The position numbers were made by a program, and so were the translations under genes. The notes under the pieces are model-generated. The model did no database searches. It worked only from the letters and a program-made list of their open reading frames with translations, and was not told where the DNA came from. Shown here one piece after another: positions 41,460-50,143 of a stretch of 64,000 nucleotides of DNA (positions within the stretch are counted from its first letter, which is position 1; each line of letters begins with the position of its first letter). Where the stretch lies: contig NZ_CP099222.1 in NCBI RefSeq assembly GCF_029717145.1, forward strand, positions 682,001 through 746,000. Reading direction: 5' to 3'. This DNA comes from Citrobacter freundii. GTDB lineage: Bacteria; Pseudomonadota; Gammaproteobacteria; Enterobacterales; Enterobacteriaceae.

Positions 41460-42932
41460 ATGTCTTTACAGGAAGAAGTTACTCCCGTCGCTGCACCGGC
41501 GGCTACAGGATCTCTGCTGGATAACATTATGGCGCAGAGCCGCTTTCAGCCTGAGTCTGAAAGCTACGATATTGCCCGTCAGGGCGTGACCGCCTTTATC
41601 GCAGCCCTGTTGCAGCATGAAGCCGAATCAATCGATATTCTGGCAGTGAACGCCATGATTGCCGATATCGATGAACGCATGGGTCGGCAGATGGATATTA
41701 TTTTCCATTCTCCTGAGTTTCAGGATCTGGAGTCATTCCTGCGCTCCCTGAAGCTGCTGGTGGAGCGTTCAGATACGCGAGAAAATATCAAAATCCACTT
41801 GTTGCATGTGACGAAGGAAGAGTTGCTCGACGATTTCGAGTTTGCCCCAGAAATCATCCAGTCCGGTTATTACAAGCATGTTTACTCCAGCGGATACGGT
41901 CAGTTCGGCGGTGAGCCTGTTGCGGCGGTGGTCGGCAATTATGCGTTTGGAAACAATGCGGCAGATATGAAGCTATTGCAGTACGTCAGCGCGGTCGGTG
42001 CGATGGCGCACGCGCCGTTCCTGTCATCGGTGGCCTCTGAGTTTCTTGGTCTTGATTCCTGGACGGAGTTGCCGGGTATTAAGGACATCAGCGCGATTTT
42101 CGAAGGCCCGGCTTACACCAAATGGCGCTCCCTGCGCGAATCTGAAGATTCCCGGTATCTTGGCCTGACGGCACCACGTTTCCTGCTGCGTCAGCCTTAT
42201 GCGCCGGGTGACAATCCGGTGAAGAGCTTTAACTATCGCGAGAACGTCAGCCGCAGGCACGATGACTACCTCTGGGGCAATACGGCGTTTCTGCTGGCGG
42301 CGAATATGGCGGAGAGCTTCGCAAAATACCGCTGGTGTCCGAATATTATCGGTCCGCAGAACGGCGGCGCGGTGAAGGATTTGCCGGTGCATCTTTATGA
42401 GGCGATGGGGCAGATACAGGCCAAAATTCCGACCGAAGTGCTGATTACCGACCGTCGTGAATACGAATTGTCAGAAGAGGGTTTCATCACTTTGACCATG
42501 CGTAAGGGCAGCGACAGCGCGGCGTTTTTCTCAGCCAACTCGGTACAGAAGCCAAAAGTGTTCCCGAACACCCCGGAAGGCAAGGTGGCGGAAACTAACT
42601 ACCGGCTGGGGACGCAACTGCCTTACCTCTTCATCATTAATCGTCTGGCGCACTACATCAAGGTGTTGCAGCGTGAGCAGATTGGTTCGTGGAAGGAGCG
42701 CGGCGACCTGGAGAATCAACTGAACACCTGGATACGTCAGTATGTGGCGGATCAGGAGAACCCGCCTGCTGACGTCCGTAGTCGTAAACCGCTGCGGCAG
42801 GCGAAAATTGAAGTGCTGGATGTGGACGGTGAGCCGGGCTGGTACCAGGTGGCGCTTTCCGTACGTCCGCACTTCAAGTATATGGGCGCCAGTTTTGAAC
42901 TGTCGCTGGTCGGGCGTCTGGACAGGGAGTAG
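41460..42932 (+). CDS. tssC: T6SS sheath large subunit TssC (VipB)
   Basis: The 490-residue sheath protein has ESIDILAVNAMIADIDERMGRQ near the N-terminus, then FNYREN and WGNTAFLLAANMAESF, and ends in RPHFKYMGASFELSLVGRLD. It forms the sheath with TssB. ATG 41460 (MSLQEEVTPV) is preferred over the upstream in-frame ATG 41442 because AAGGAT precedes it. Confidence 0.97.
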   Translation: MSLQEEVTPVAAPAATGSLLDNIMAQSRFQPESESYDIARQGVTAFIAALLQHEAESIDILAVNAMIADIDERMGRQMDIIFHSPEFQDLESFLRSLKLLVERSDTRENIKIHLLHVTKEELLDDFEFAPEIIQSGYYKHVYSSGYGQFGGEPVAAVVGNYAFGNNAADMKLLQYVSAVGAMAHAPFLSSVASEFLGLDSWTELPGIKDISAIFEGPAYTKWRSLRESEDSRYLGLTAPRFLLRQPYAPGDNPVKSFNYRENVSRRHDDYLWGNTAFLLAANMAESFAKYRWCPNIIGPQNGGAVKDLPVHLYEAMGQIQAKIPTEVLITDRREYELSEEGFITLTMRKGSDSAAFFSANSVQKPKVFPNTPEGKVAETNYRLGTQLPYLFIINRLAHYIKVLQREQIGSWKERGDLENQLNTWIRQYVADQENPPADVRSRKPLRQAKIEVLDVDGEPGWYQVALSVRPHFKYMGASFELSLVGRLDRE

Positions 42933-42934
42933 TC

Positions 42935-43357
42935 ATGATAGCGGAACGGAGTATCGGGGGAAGTTTGTTTGAGCGTATTGGCGATGCGGTTGTGTCATCG
43001 CAGCGCCGCAGGCCAAAGACGGCGTTGATGTATTCCATCAGGCATAACCTGCAAAACATCCTCAATACCCGTTCCGGTAGCTGTCACGGCTCGCCGGAGC
43101 TGGGGATTGCTGATTTAAATGATGAAACCCTGGTCTCCAGTGATTTTCGCCAGGAAATTGGCCGGGGTATTCATGACTGTATCCTACATTATGAGCCGCG
43201 TATTGCGAAGGCGGTGGTGATTGCAGCCACAGCAGAGGGGCATTCTCCGCTGGAGTTGCGCTTTCATATTGTGGCGCGGATGAATTTTGCTGATGCAGCG
43301 GATGTCCTGGAGTTTGACATCCTGCTGGATAACCACCAGCACTATCAGGTGGAGTGA
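42935..43357 (+). CDS. tssE: T6SS baseplate protein TssE (gp25-like)
   Basis: The 140-residue protein has the gp25/lysozyme-like baseplate fold: SLFERIGDA at the start, SIRHNLQNILNTRSGSC, and the conserved Glu-containing strand PLELRFHIVARM. It initiates sheath assembly in the baseplate. It begins two bases after tssC. Confidence 0.95.
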   Translation: MIAERSIGGSLFERIGDAVVSSQRRRPKTALMYSIRHNLQNILNTRSGSCHGSPELGIADLNDETLVSSDFRQEIGRGIHDCILHYEPRIAKAVVIAATAEGHSPLELRFHIVARMNFADAADVLEFDILLDNHQHYQVE

Positions 43358-43362
43358 ATATT

Positions 43363-45195
43363 ATGGCTTTTGAAGAGCGTTACTACCGGGAAGAACTGGA
43401 TTACCTTCGCCAGTTAGGCAAACTGCTGGCGGAGGACAAACCGTATCTGGCCCGTTTTCTGGCCGAGAAAGAAGGCGATCCGGACGTGGAGCGTTTGCTG
43501 GAGGCGTTCGCTTTTCTCTCCGGCGGCCTGCGGCAAAAGCTGGAGGATGAGTTCCCAGAGTTCACGCACGGGATTATCCGGATGCTGTGGCCTAATTATC
43601 TGCGTCCGGTTCCAGCCATGACGGTGATTGAGTACCAGCCTAAAAACAACCTGAATGCGCCCGTTCAGGTTTGTCGTGATGAGCTGGTCAGATCCTGCAC
43701 CGTTAATGGTTCATTGTCTTCCGGTCAGGGGGTACTGGCCGACAGAGAATTAACCCTCCCCCCGGTTTGTCATTTTACGCTTGCAAGAGATCTCTGGTTA
43801 CAGCCCTTGTACATCCAAGATGTGCATAACAACAGCACTCTCAAAGAGGGGATCATTGATATTGATTTTTCTGCCGGAAACGGAATATCTCCTCGCGACC
43901 TGGATTTGAATAAACTCACGTTCTGGCTGGGTAACGACGATGACTATACCCGCCATCAGCTCTATCTGTGGTTCAGTGAACGCCTGATGAACGCTGAATT
44001 AGTTTGTGGAGAGCATAGGGTATCGTTGCCAGATTTATGGCTGGATGCTGCTGGGTTTGAAAGTGAGGATGCGCTGTTACCGTGGCCTAAAAACGTCCAC
44101 AATGGCTACCGGGTGCTCCAGGAGTATTTTTGTTACCCAGAGAGCTTCTTTTTCTTTCATCTTCGTGATGCTGCTCCATTGCCGGAGGATTTTCCGGTCG
44201 GCAATTTCACGCTGCGCCTGCGCTTTAACCAGCCGTTACCTGTTGATATCAAACTGCGCCGCAGTTCATTGCGGCTTCACTGCACGCCCGCCGTCAATCT
44301 GTTTGTGCATCATGCCGAGCCTGTCAGAGCGGACGGCAGCCTGGCGCAGTATCCGTTGCATGCCAGCCATAAGCATCCGGATTCTTATGATATTTTCCGC
44401 GTGAAGTCCGTTTCCAGCAAGATTGCAGCGTCAGACGATGTTTCTGATTTGGGAGAATCAGTTCGCCTCTGGCCTGAGTTTGAAAGTTTCAACCACCAGA
44501 TTGAGTACAGTCGCCAGCGTGAGGTTATTTACTGGCATAACCGGATAAAAACATCGTTGCTCCATCGCGGTCTTGATCATGCCATCGCCTTTGTTCATGC
44601 CGATGGCGGCGTGCCGGAGGCTTCCCGGCTGAAAGGCGAGGTGATCACCGCCGAGCTGGTCTGTACCAACCGGATGCTGCCCGTGGAGTTGCATACTGGT
44701 GATATCTGCGTCTCCATCGGCAAAAATCCGTCCGTTGCTTCTTTCAGCAACATCATGCGTCCGACACGCCCGCTGTATCCGGTTATGGACGGTGATATGC
44801 ACTGGTCGCTGATTTCCAGTATGAACCTGAACTACCTCTCTCTGCTGGACCGGGATGCGCTGGTGCAGATCCTGCGTACCTTCGATCTTCCTGGCGTTCA
44901 CCACCCGCAGCAGGCCCGGCTCTCCCGGCAGAAGCTGGATGCCATTGAGAAGATGGAAACAAAGCCTGTAGACAGGCTGTTTAAGGGCATTCCCGTCAGG
45001 GGACTTGCCACTACGCTGTGGATGAATCCCGCGCCGTTTGTCTGCGAAGGTGAGGTATATCTGCTGGGAACCGTGCTGTCGCAGTTCTTTGCGCTTTACG
45101 CCAGCATCAACTCGTTCCACTGTCTGAAAATCATCAACACGGAAAGTCAGGAGGCCTGGGAATGGCAGAGCAGCGGTCAGCACGCCCTGATGTAG
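43363..45195 (+). CDS. tssF: T6SS baseplate protein TssF (VasA)
   Basis: The 610-residue TssF starts MAFEERYYREELDYLRQLGK and continues with the conserved DPDVERLLEAFAFLSGGLRQKLEDEFPE, both typical of the family. It builds the wedge with TssG, TssE and TssK. ATG 43363 is used because the earlier in-frame ATG 43354 overlaps the end of tssE without a better ribosome site. It overlaps tssG by 34 bases. Confidence 0.96.
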   Translation: MAFEERYYREELDYLRQLGKLLAEDKPYLARFLAEKEGDPDVERLLEAFAFLSGGLRQKLEDEFPEFTHGIIRMLWPNYLRPVPAMTVIEYQPKNNLNAPVQVCRDELVRSCTVNGSLSSGQGVLADRELTLPPVCHFTLARDLWLQPLYIQDVHNNSTLKEGIIDIDFSAGNGISPRDLDLNKLTFWLGNDDDYTRHQLYLWFSERLMNAELVCGEHRVSLPDLWLDAAGFESEDALLPWPKNVHNGYRVLQEYFCYPESFFFFHLRDAAPLPEDFPVGNFTLRLRFNQPLPVDIKLRRSSLRLHCTPAVNLFVHHAEPVRADGSLAQYPLHASHKHPDSYDIFRVKSVSSKIAASDDVSDLGESVRLWPEFESFNHQIEYSRQREVIYWHNRIKTSLLHRGLDHAIAFVHADGGVPEASRLKGEVITAELVCTNRMLPVELHTGDICVSIGKNPSVASFSNIMRPTRPLYPVMDGDMHWSLISSMNLNYLSLLDRDALVQILRTFDLPGVHHPQQARLSRQKLDAIEKMETKPVDRLFKGIPVRGLATTLWMNPAPFVCEGEVYLLGTVLSQFFALYASINSFHCLKIINTESQEAWEWQSSGQHALM

Positions 45196-46208
45196 CGCAG
45201 GTGTTACCGCTTCCGGCAGACGTGCGCGGCATGAATTTCTATGTGCTGCTGGAGTCGCTGTATCGCCGCTACGGTGAGCGGGGCAGTGAACCTTCCCTGC
45301 GCACCGAACCGGAAGACGAGGTGGTGCTGTTCAAATCCGACGCCAGCATTGCCTTTCCGGGCAGTGATTTAAGCACCCTTGAGCGTAATGAGGCCAGACA
45401 GTTTTCCCTGACCACTAAATTTCTCGGTTTTTCCGGTAGCCAGTCGCCGCTACCGGGTTATTACCTGGACCGGATGGCGCGGGAGTCCGCGCAGAATGAA
45501 GAGGGGCTGAAAGAGTTCCTCGATCTGTTCAGCCATCGCTGGACGCAGTTTGCCTACCACGCCTGGCGTAAGTACCGCTATTACATCTGTTTTCGCAATG
45601 GCGGTACGGATACGTTTTCGCAGCGCATGTATTCCTTGGTGGGGCTGGGGAATCCGCAGGTGCGCAATAAGCTCGCTATTAATCACAGCAAGATGCTGGC
45701 CTATGCGGGCGTCCTGGCAACGCCGGGGCGTGCACCGGACGTGGTATGCAATCTGGTCTCCCACTGTTTTGATTTACCGGACGTCACGATTGACAGTTGG
45801 CAGTTACGTAAAGTTGCCGTTGAGCCGTTACAGCAGAACCGGCTGGGAGAGCGTAATCCGAAGACGCGAACCGCCGGGCATGTGGCCGGACGCTCCGTGC
45901 TGGGCGTCAATTTCACGCTCGGCGCGCGTGTGCCGGATCGCAGCGGTAAATTTCTGCTGCGGATAGGCAATCTGTCGATGAAGCGTTATCTGTCATTTCT
46001 GCCTGATGGTGAACACCATCAGGCACTGCAGATGTTTATCTCTTTTCTGCTGCGCGACCAGTTAGCGTGGGATTTGCAGTTGTGTCTGGCACCTTCGCAG
46101 GCGAAGGGGATGCAACTAGGGGATAAATCCAGTACCCGTCTGGGCCGTACCGGTTTTATCGGTCTGCCGAAGACACCGCCTTACGTCACCCTCCACATCA
46201 GGGAGTAA
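45162..46208 (+). CDS. tssG: T6SS baseplate protein TssG (VasB)
   Basis: The 348-residue TssG has the family pattern MNFYVLLESLYRRYGERG, FLGFSGSQSPLPGYYLD and the C-terminal GRTGFIGLPKTPPYVTLHIRE. It is the wedge partner of TssF. The 34-base overlap with tssF suggests coupled translation. Confidence 0.95.
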   Translation: MAEQRSARPDVAQVLPLPADVRGMNFYVLLESLYRRYGERGSEPSLRTEPEDEVVLFKSDASIAFPGSDLSTLERNEARQFSLTTKFLGFSGSQSPLPGYYLDRMARESAQNEEGLKEFLDLFSHRWTQFAYHAWRKYRYYICFRNGGTDTFSQRMYSLVGLGNPQVRNKLAINHSKMLAYAGVLATPGRAPDVVCNLVSHCFDLPDVTIDSWQLRKVAVEPLQQNRLGERNPKTRTAGHVAGRSVLGVNFTLGARVPDRSGKFLLRIGNLSMKRYLSFLPDGEHHQALQMFISFLLRDQLAWDLQLCLAPSQAKGMQLGDKSSTRLGRTGFIGLPKTPPYVTLHIRE

Positions 46209-46212
46209 TTTT

Positions 46213-47505
46213 ATGGAACAGTCTGTGGTTGCGGAACAACAACAACGTGGCAATGTATCACTGACCTTACAGGTGATGAACGGTAACGAACTGGAAAGCG
46301 GGCGTGCCGCGAGGTGCCTTTTTTCCGGCGATGGCGGTGAAATTGGCCACTCGGAAGGCTGCCACTGGCCGGTGCAGGACCGGGCCGGATCGATTGCCGG
46401 GCGCGCCTGCGCCATTGTCAGCCACGACGGCGCATTCTGCCTGCGCAGCCTGATGCCGGGACTGATGATTAACCTTGCACCGGTATCGACGGATGCCGGA
46501 CTGGTGTGCCTGCGCCAGGGCGATGAAATCAGCCTCGGCGCGCTGGCGTTGAAAGTCTTCCTACATGAAGGGAAACGTGTCAGCTATGGCGAGCAGATGG
46601 CGACGCCGGAAAGTATTGTGACACAGCGCGACAGTCTGGTGGAGGCTTTGATCTCCACCGACGGTCAGCCGGAATATCCGGGGATGCAGCAGCGCCATCA
46701 TCTTACCTCCACGGTAGTGAATAGCTTTTCGTCCGATCCACTACAGGTGTTGCAGAGTGAAAGTCTGACGACAGCACCGCAAAACATAGCTTACGGGCAG
46801 CGTACGGTGCCGTTGTCCGATCAGAAAGCGAACGGCGGGATCGACATGTCATTTATGGATCTGCCGCCGGTTTACGCCGATCCGCGTGATGATGAATTCG
46901 CTACAGCGGAGATGGCGCAGAAACACCTAGCGGTAACGCCGCTGTTACGCGGGCTGGGCAGCACGCTCAGCGTACAAAATTCACAGGATGCCGATGCCTT
47001 TCTGGAAGAGACCGGGCGCGCCCTTCAGGCTGCCATTCAGGGGCTACTTGATTTGCAGCATAGCCAGAACTGCCTGTCGGACAAGCACCTGCGTCCGCTG
47101 GAAGATAATCCGCTGCGCCTCAGTCTGGACTACGCCACGGCACTGGAGGTGATGTTTGCCGAAGGCAAAAGTCCAGTACATCTTGCCGCGCCTGCGGCCA
47201 TTCGCGAGAGCCTGCGTAACGTCCGTCACCACGAAGAGGCCAACCGTGCGGCGATTGATGAGGCGCTGCACGTCATGCTTGACGCGTTCTCGCCGCAGAG
47301 CCTGATGCGCCGTTTTATCCAGTACCGCCGCAGCCATGAACTGCGTCGTGAGTTGGATGATGCCGGGGCATGGGGGATGTACCGTCATTATTACGATGAG
47401 CTGGCGTCGGACAGGCAGCAGGGATTCTCCATGTTGTTTAACGAGGTTTACGCCCAGGTCTATGACCGGGTGCTGCGTGAAAAACAGCAGGAGCCATATG
47501 TATGA
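46213..47505 (+). CDS. tagH: T6SS FHA-domain protein TagH (VasC/ImpI)
   Basis: The 430-residue protein has an N-terminal forkhead-associated domain (about residues 15-120, SGDGGEIGHSEGCHWPVQD then SHDGAFCLRS) and a C-terminal helical VasC/ImpI domain (about 235-430). FHA proteins read phosphothreonine in some T6SSs; no PpkA/PppA kinase-phosphatase pair is in this window, so the signal is unclear. It is 4 bases from tssG and overlaps tssJ by four bases. Confidence 0.92.
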   Translation: MEQSVVAEQQQRGNVSLTLQVMNGNELESGRAARCLFSGDGGEIGHSEGCHWPVQDRAGSIAGRACAIVSHDGAFCLRSLMPGLMINLAPVSTDAGLVCLRQGDEISLGALALKVFLHEGKRVSYGEQMATPESIVTQRDSLVEALISTDGQPEYPGMQQRHHLTSTVVNSFSSDPLQVLQSESLTTAPQNIAYGQRTVPLSDQKANGGIDMSFMDLPPVYADPRDDEFATAEMAQKHLAVTPLLRGLGSTLSVQNSQDADAFLEETGRALQAAIQGLLDLQHSQNCLSDKHLRPLEDNPLRLSLDYATALEVMFAEGKSPVHLAAPAAIRESLRNVRHHEEANRAAIDEALHVMLDAFSPQSLMRRFIQYRRSHELRRELDDAGAWGMYRHYYDELASDRQQGFSMLFNEVYAQVYDRVLREKQQEPYV

Positions 47506-48026
47506 GACGGGCTTTCGTCATGCTGGTGTTTGTGCTGGCTGGCGCGCTTGGCGGCTGCACGATGAGCAAAAAGATAGGTCAGGTCATCGCCGATCCCGGC
47601 ATTCAGGTCGGCGACATGAAGGATCAGCCTTCGGATCTGACCGTCACGCTGCTGACGGAGCCAGACACCAACCTGAATGGCGAAGGCGAGGCCGCGCCAG
47701 TCGATGTACAGCTGGTGTATCTGAGTGACGACTCGAAATTACAGGCGGCGGATTACGATTTGCTGGCGACCACGTCGCTGCCGGATGCACTGGGAAAAAA
47801 TTATCTCGACCATCAGGATTTTACCCTGCTGCCGGATACCCTGAGAACGCTGCCCGCCGTAAAGCTTGAAGAAAAAACGCAGTTTATCGGCATCGTCGCT
47901 TACTTTTCCGACGACCAGACCAGTGAATGGAAGCAAATAGAGCCAGTGGAAGGAACCGGGCATCAATACCGCCTGCTGGTCCATGTGCGACAGAACAGTA
48001 TTGAAATGAAAATAGAGGACAACTGA
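47502..48026 (+). CDS. tssJ: T6SS outer-membrane lipoprotein TssJ (VasD)
   Basis: The 174-residue lipoprotein has lipobox LGGC with the lipidated Cys19; the +2 residue is Thr, so it should go to the outer membrane. The rest is the TssJ beta-sandwich (PVDVQLVYLSDDSKLQAADYD). It anchors the TssJLM membrane complex. It overlaps tagH by four bases (ATGA). Confidence 0.95.
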   Translation: MRRAFVMLVFVLAGALGGCTMSKKIGQVIADPGIQVGDMKDQPSDLTVTLLTEPDTNLNGEGEAAPVDVQLVYLSDDSKLQAADYDLLATTSLPDALGKNYLDHQDFTLLPDTLRTLPAVKLEEKTQFIGIVAYFSDDQTSEWKQIEPVEGTGHQYRLLVHVRQNSIEMKIEDN

Positions 48027-48028
48027 CG

Positions 48029-49372
48029 ATGGCCACAATGAAAAACCGGGTGCTCTGGCAGGAAGGCATGTTCGCACTGCCGCAGCACTTTCAGCAGCAG
48101 CAGCGCCATAATGACGCCATGCTGTGCGAGCGGCTGGAGGCGCAGGGGGATTTTGCCTGGGGATTTACGTTGTTGTCGCTGAACACCGAACTCCTTGCGC
48201 AGGGCAAAGTAATGATTGACTGCGCCGCAGGCTGTATGCCGGACGGCACCGTGTTCCGTATTCCCGATCAGGATCTGCTGCCACAGCCGTTTCAGCCAGG
48301 TGCGCTGACCTCGCCGGGAAGCCATAATATTTATCTGGCGCTGCCTGTCGCCGCCCACAACATCAGTGAAGTTCAGGGAGTACGCAGCGCCGGTCAGAGC
48401 TCGGAGCGATACAGCGTGACTCGGACCGATGTGCGCGACGTGCATACCGATGACGGCGATATGCAGTCGCTGACGCTGGGCCAACTGGCGTTCAGAATTG
48501 TCAGCGGCGCGGAGGATCTCAGCGCGATGGTGGTGCTGCCGCTTTGCCGTATCCGCAGCGGGCAATCCGGCGGGGCGCTGGTGCTGGACGAGAATTTTAT
48601 CCCGACCTGCCAGGCGCTGCGCGTCAGCCCGGTGCTGAACCGGTTTGCCGGTGATGTTCAGGGGATGATTGCCACCCGTGCGGTCGATCTGGCGAAGCGC
48701 ATTGGCTCACCGGAGCAGAGCGGTATCGCGGATGTGGCGGAATTTATGATGCTGCAACTGCTTAACCGCAGCCAGATGCATTTCTCGCATCGTGCACGCC
48801 TGCATACCCTGCATCCGGAAATCTTTTATCTGGATCTGACTCAGTTGCTGGGCGAACTGATGACCTTTACCGAGAACAGCCGTCTGCCCTGTGAGGTGGA
48901 ACCCTACGATCATCGCGATCTGACGCTGTCCTTCAAAACGGTGATCCCGGAGTTGCGTCGGGCGCTCAATATTGTCCTGCAACCGTGTGCGCAGAACCTG
49001 CCGCTGATTTTCACCGAAGGGGTGTATCTGGCGACCGTCAACGATCTGGGACTGCTCCATTCCGGCGCATTTGTGCTGGCCGTTCGCGCCCGGATGCCGC
49101 ACAACCAGCTTATTCTCCAGTTCACTCAGCAGTCGAAAATCGCCGCCACCGACAAAATCCGCAATATGGTCAGCGTGCAGGTGCCGGGTATTCCACTGCG
49201 CACGCTTCCGGCGGCACCCCGCCAGCTCCCGTACCACGACGGCTATGTCTACTTTGAACTGGAAAAAGGCACTTCCGCCTGGCAGGACGTGGTAAAAGCG
49301 GGCGCGCTGGCGATGCATATTTCCGGCACCTTCCCGGAGCTGGATATGCAGCTGTGGGCGATAAGAGGCTAA
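48029..49372 (+). CDS. tssK: T6SS baseplate protein TssK (VasE)
   Basis: The 447-residue TssK starts with the typical RVLWQEGMFALPQHFQQQQR. It has the family region LLNRSQMHFSHRARLHTLHPE and C-terminal YVYFELEKGTSAWQDV. It connects the baseplate to the TssLM membrane complex. It begins two bases after tssJ. Confidence 0.96.
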   Translation: MATMKNRVLWQEGMFALPQHFQQQQRHNDAMLCERLEAQGDFAWGFTLLSLNTELLAQGKVMIDCAAGCMPDGTVFRIPDQDLLPQPFQPGALTSPGSHNIYLALPVAAHNISEVQGVRSAGQSSERYSVTRTDVRDVHTDDGDMQSLTLGQLAFRIVSGAEDLSAMVVLPLCRIRSGQSGGALVLDENFIPTCQALRVSPVLNRFAGDVQGMIATRAVDLAKRIGSPEQSGIADVAEFMMLQLLNRSQMHFSHRARLHTLHPEIFYLDLTQLLGELMTFTENSRLPCEVEPYDHRDLTLSFKTVIPELRRALNIVLQPCAQNLPLIFTEGVYLATVNDLGLLHSGAFVLAVRARMPHNQLILQFTQQSKIAATDKIRNMVSVQVPGIPLRTLPAAPRQLPYHDGYVYFELEKGTSAWQDVVKAGALAMHISGTFPELDMQLWAIRG

Positions 49373-49376
49373 GGTG

Positions 49377-50134
49377 ATGAGTGAACTCGTTCTCCCTGCA
49401 GAATCAGACCGCGCCCCGTCCGGTCGTCAGTACCGTCTGGGGCTTCGCGGTAACAGCCTCAACCCGATGATCGACGCTGCCACGCCGCTGCTCGGCATGG
49501 TAATGCGCCTGTCGGGCATGAACAGTCAGACGATGCCGGAACACCTGTTTGCGCAGGTGGTAACGGACGTCCAAGCGGTGGATCAACTGTTGCAGGAGCA
49601 GGGCTACGAGCCGGGCGTTATCGTGTCGTTTCGCTACATTCTCTGTACCTTTATTGACGAAGCGGCGCTCGGCAACGGCTGGTCGAATAAGAACGAATGG
49701 ATCAAACAGTCGCTGCTGGTCCATTTCCACAACGAAGCCTGGGGCGGGGAGAAGGTGTTCATTCTGCTGGAGCGCCTGATGCGTGAGCCAAAGCGCTACC
49801 AGGATTTGCTGGAATTTTTATATATCTGCTTTTCGCTGGGCTTTCGCGGGCGCTACAAGGTGGCGCATCAGGGGCAGGATGAGTTCGAACAGATTTACCG
49901 TCGGCTGCACATCATGTCCTGCATGGGCTTCGCGGTGACGCGCCGTTTCCGCTGCTGCATCAGGATAAAAAAACGCAGAGCGGACGTTATCGGCTGATAA
50001 AACGCCTGACGGTCAGACACATTCTGCTGGGCAGTACAGTAGTGCTGGCGCTGGTGTATCTATTTTATCTACTGCGCCTGGACGGCCAGACCCAGGACAT
50101 TCTTCATCAGCTAAACCGGCTGCTTGCCAGGTAA
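49377..50134 (+). pseudogene. tssL: T6SS membrane protein TssL (DotU/VasF), frameshifted before its TM anchor
   Basis: The DotU cytoplasmic domain is intact (GNSLNPMIDAATPLLGMV, TFIDEAALG, FFNEAWGGEKVF-type FHNEAWGG, LYICFSLGFRGRYKV). After MGFAVTR the frame changes and ends at 49995-49997 as RFRCCIRIKKRRADVIG. Adding one C at the CC of 49943-49944 restores PFPLLHQDKKTQSGRYRLIK and the missing C-terminal TM helix (HILLGSTVVLALVYLFYLL), ending at TAA 50132-50134 (about 252 aa, normal for TssL). TssL must be membrane-anchored to work with TssM, so the T6SS should be inactive unless the shift is a sequencing error or is bypassed. Confidence 0.88.
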
Positions 50135-50143
50135 GGACACCGA

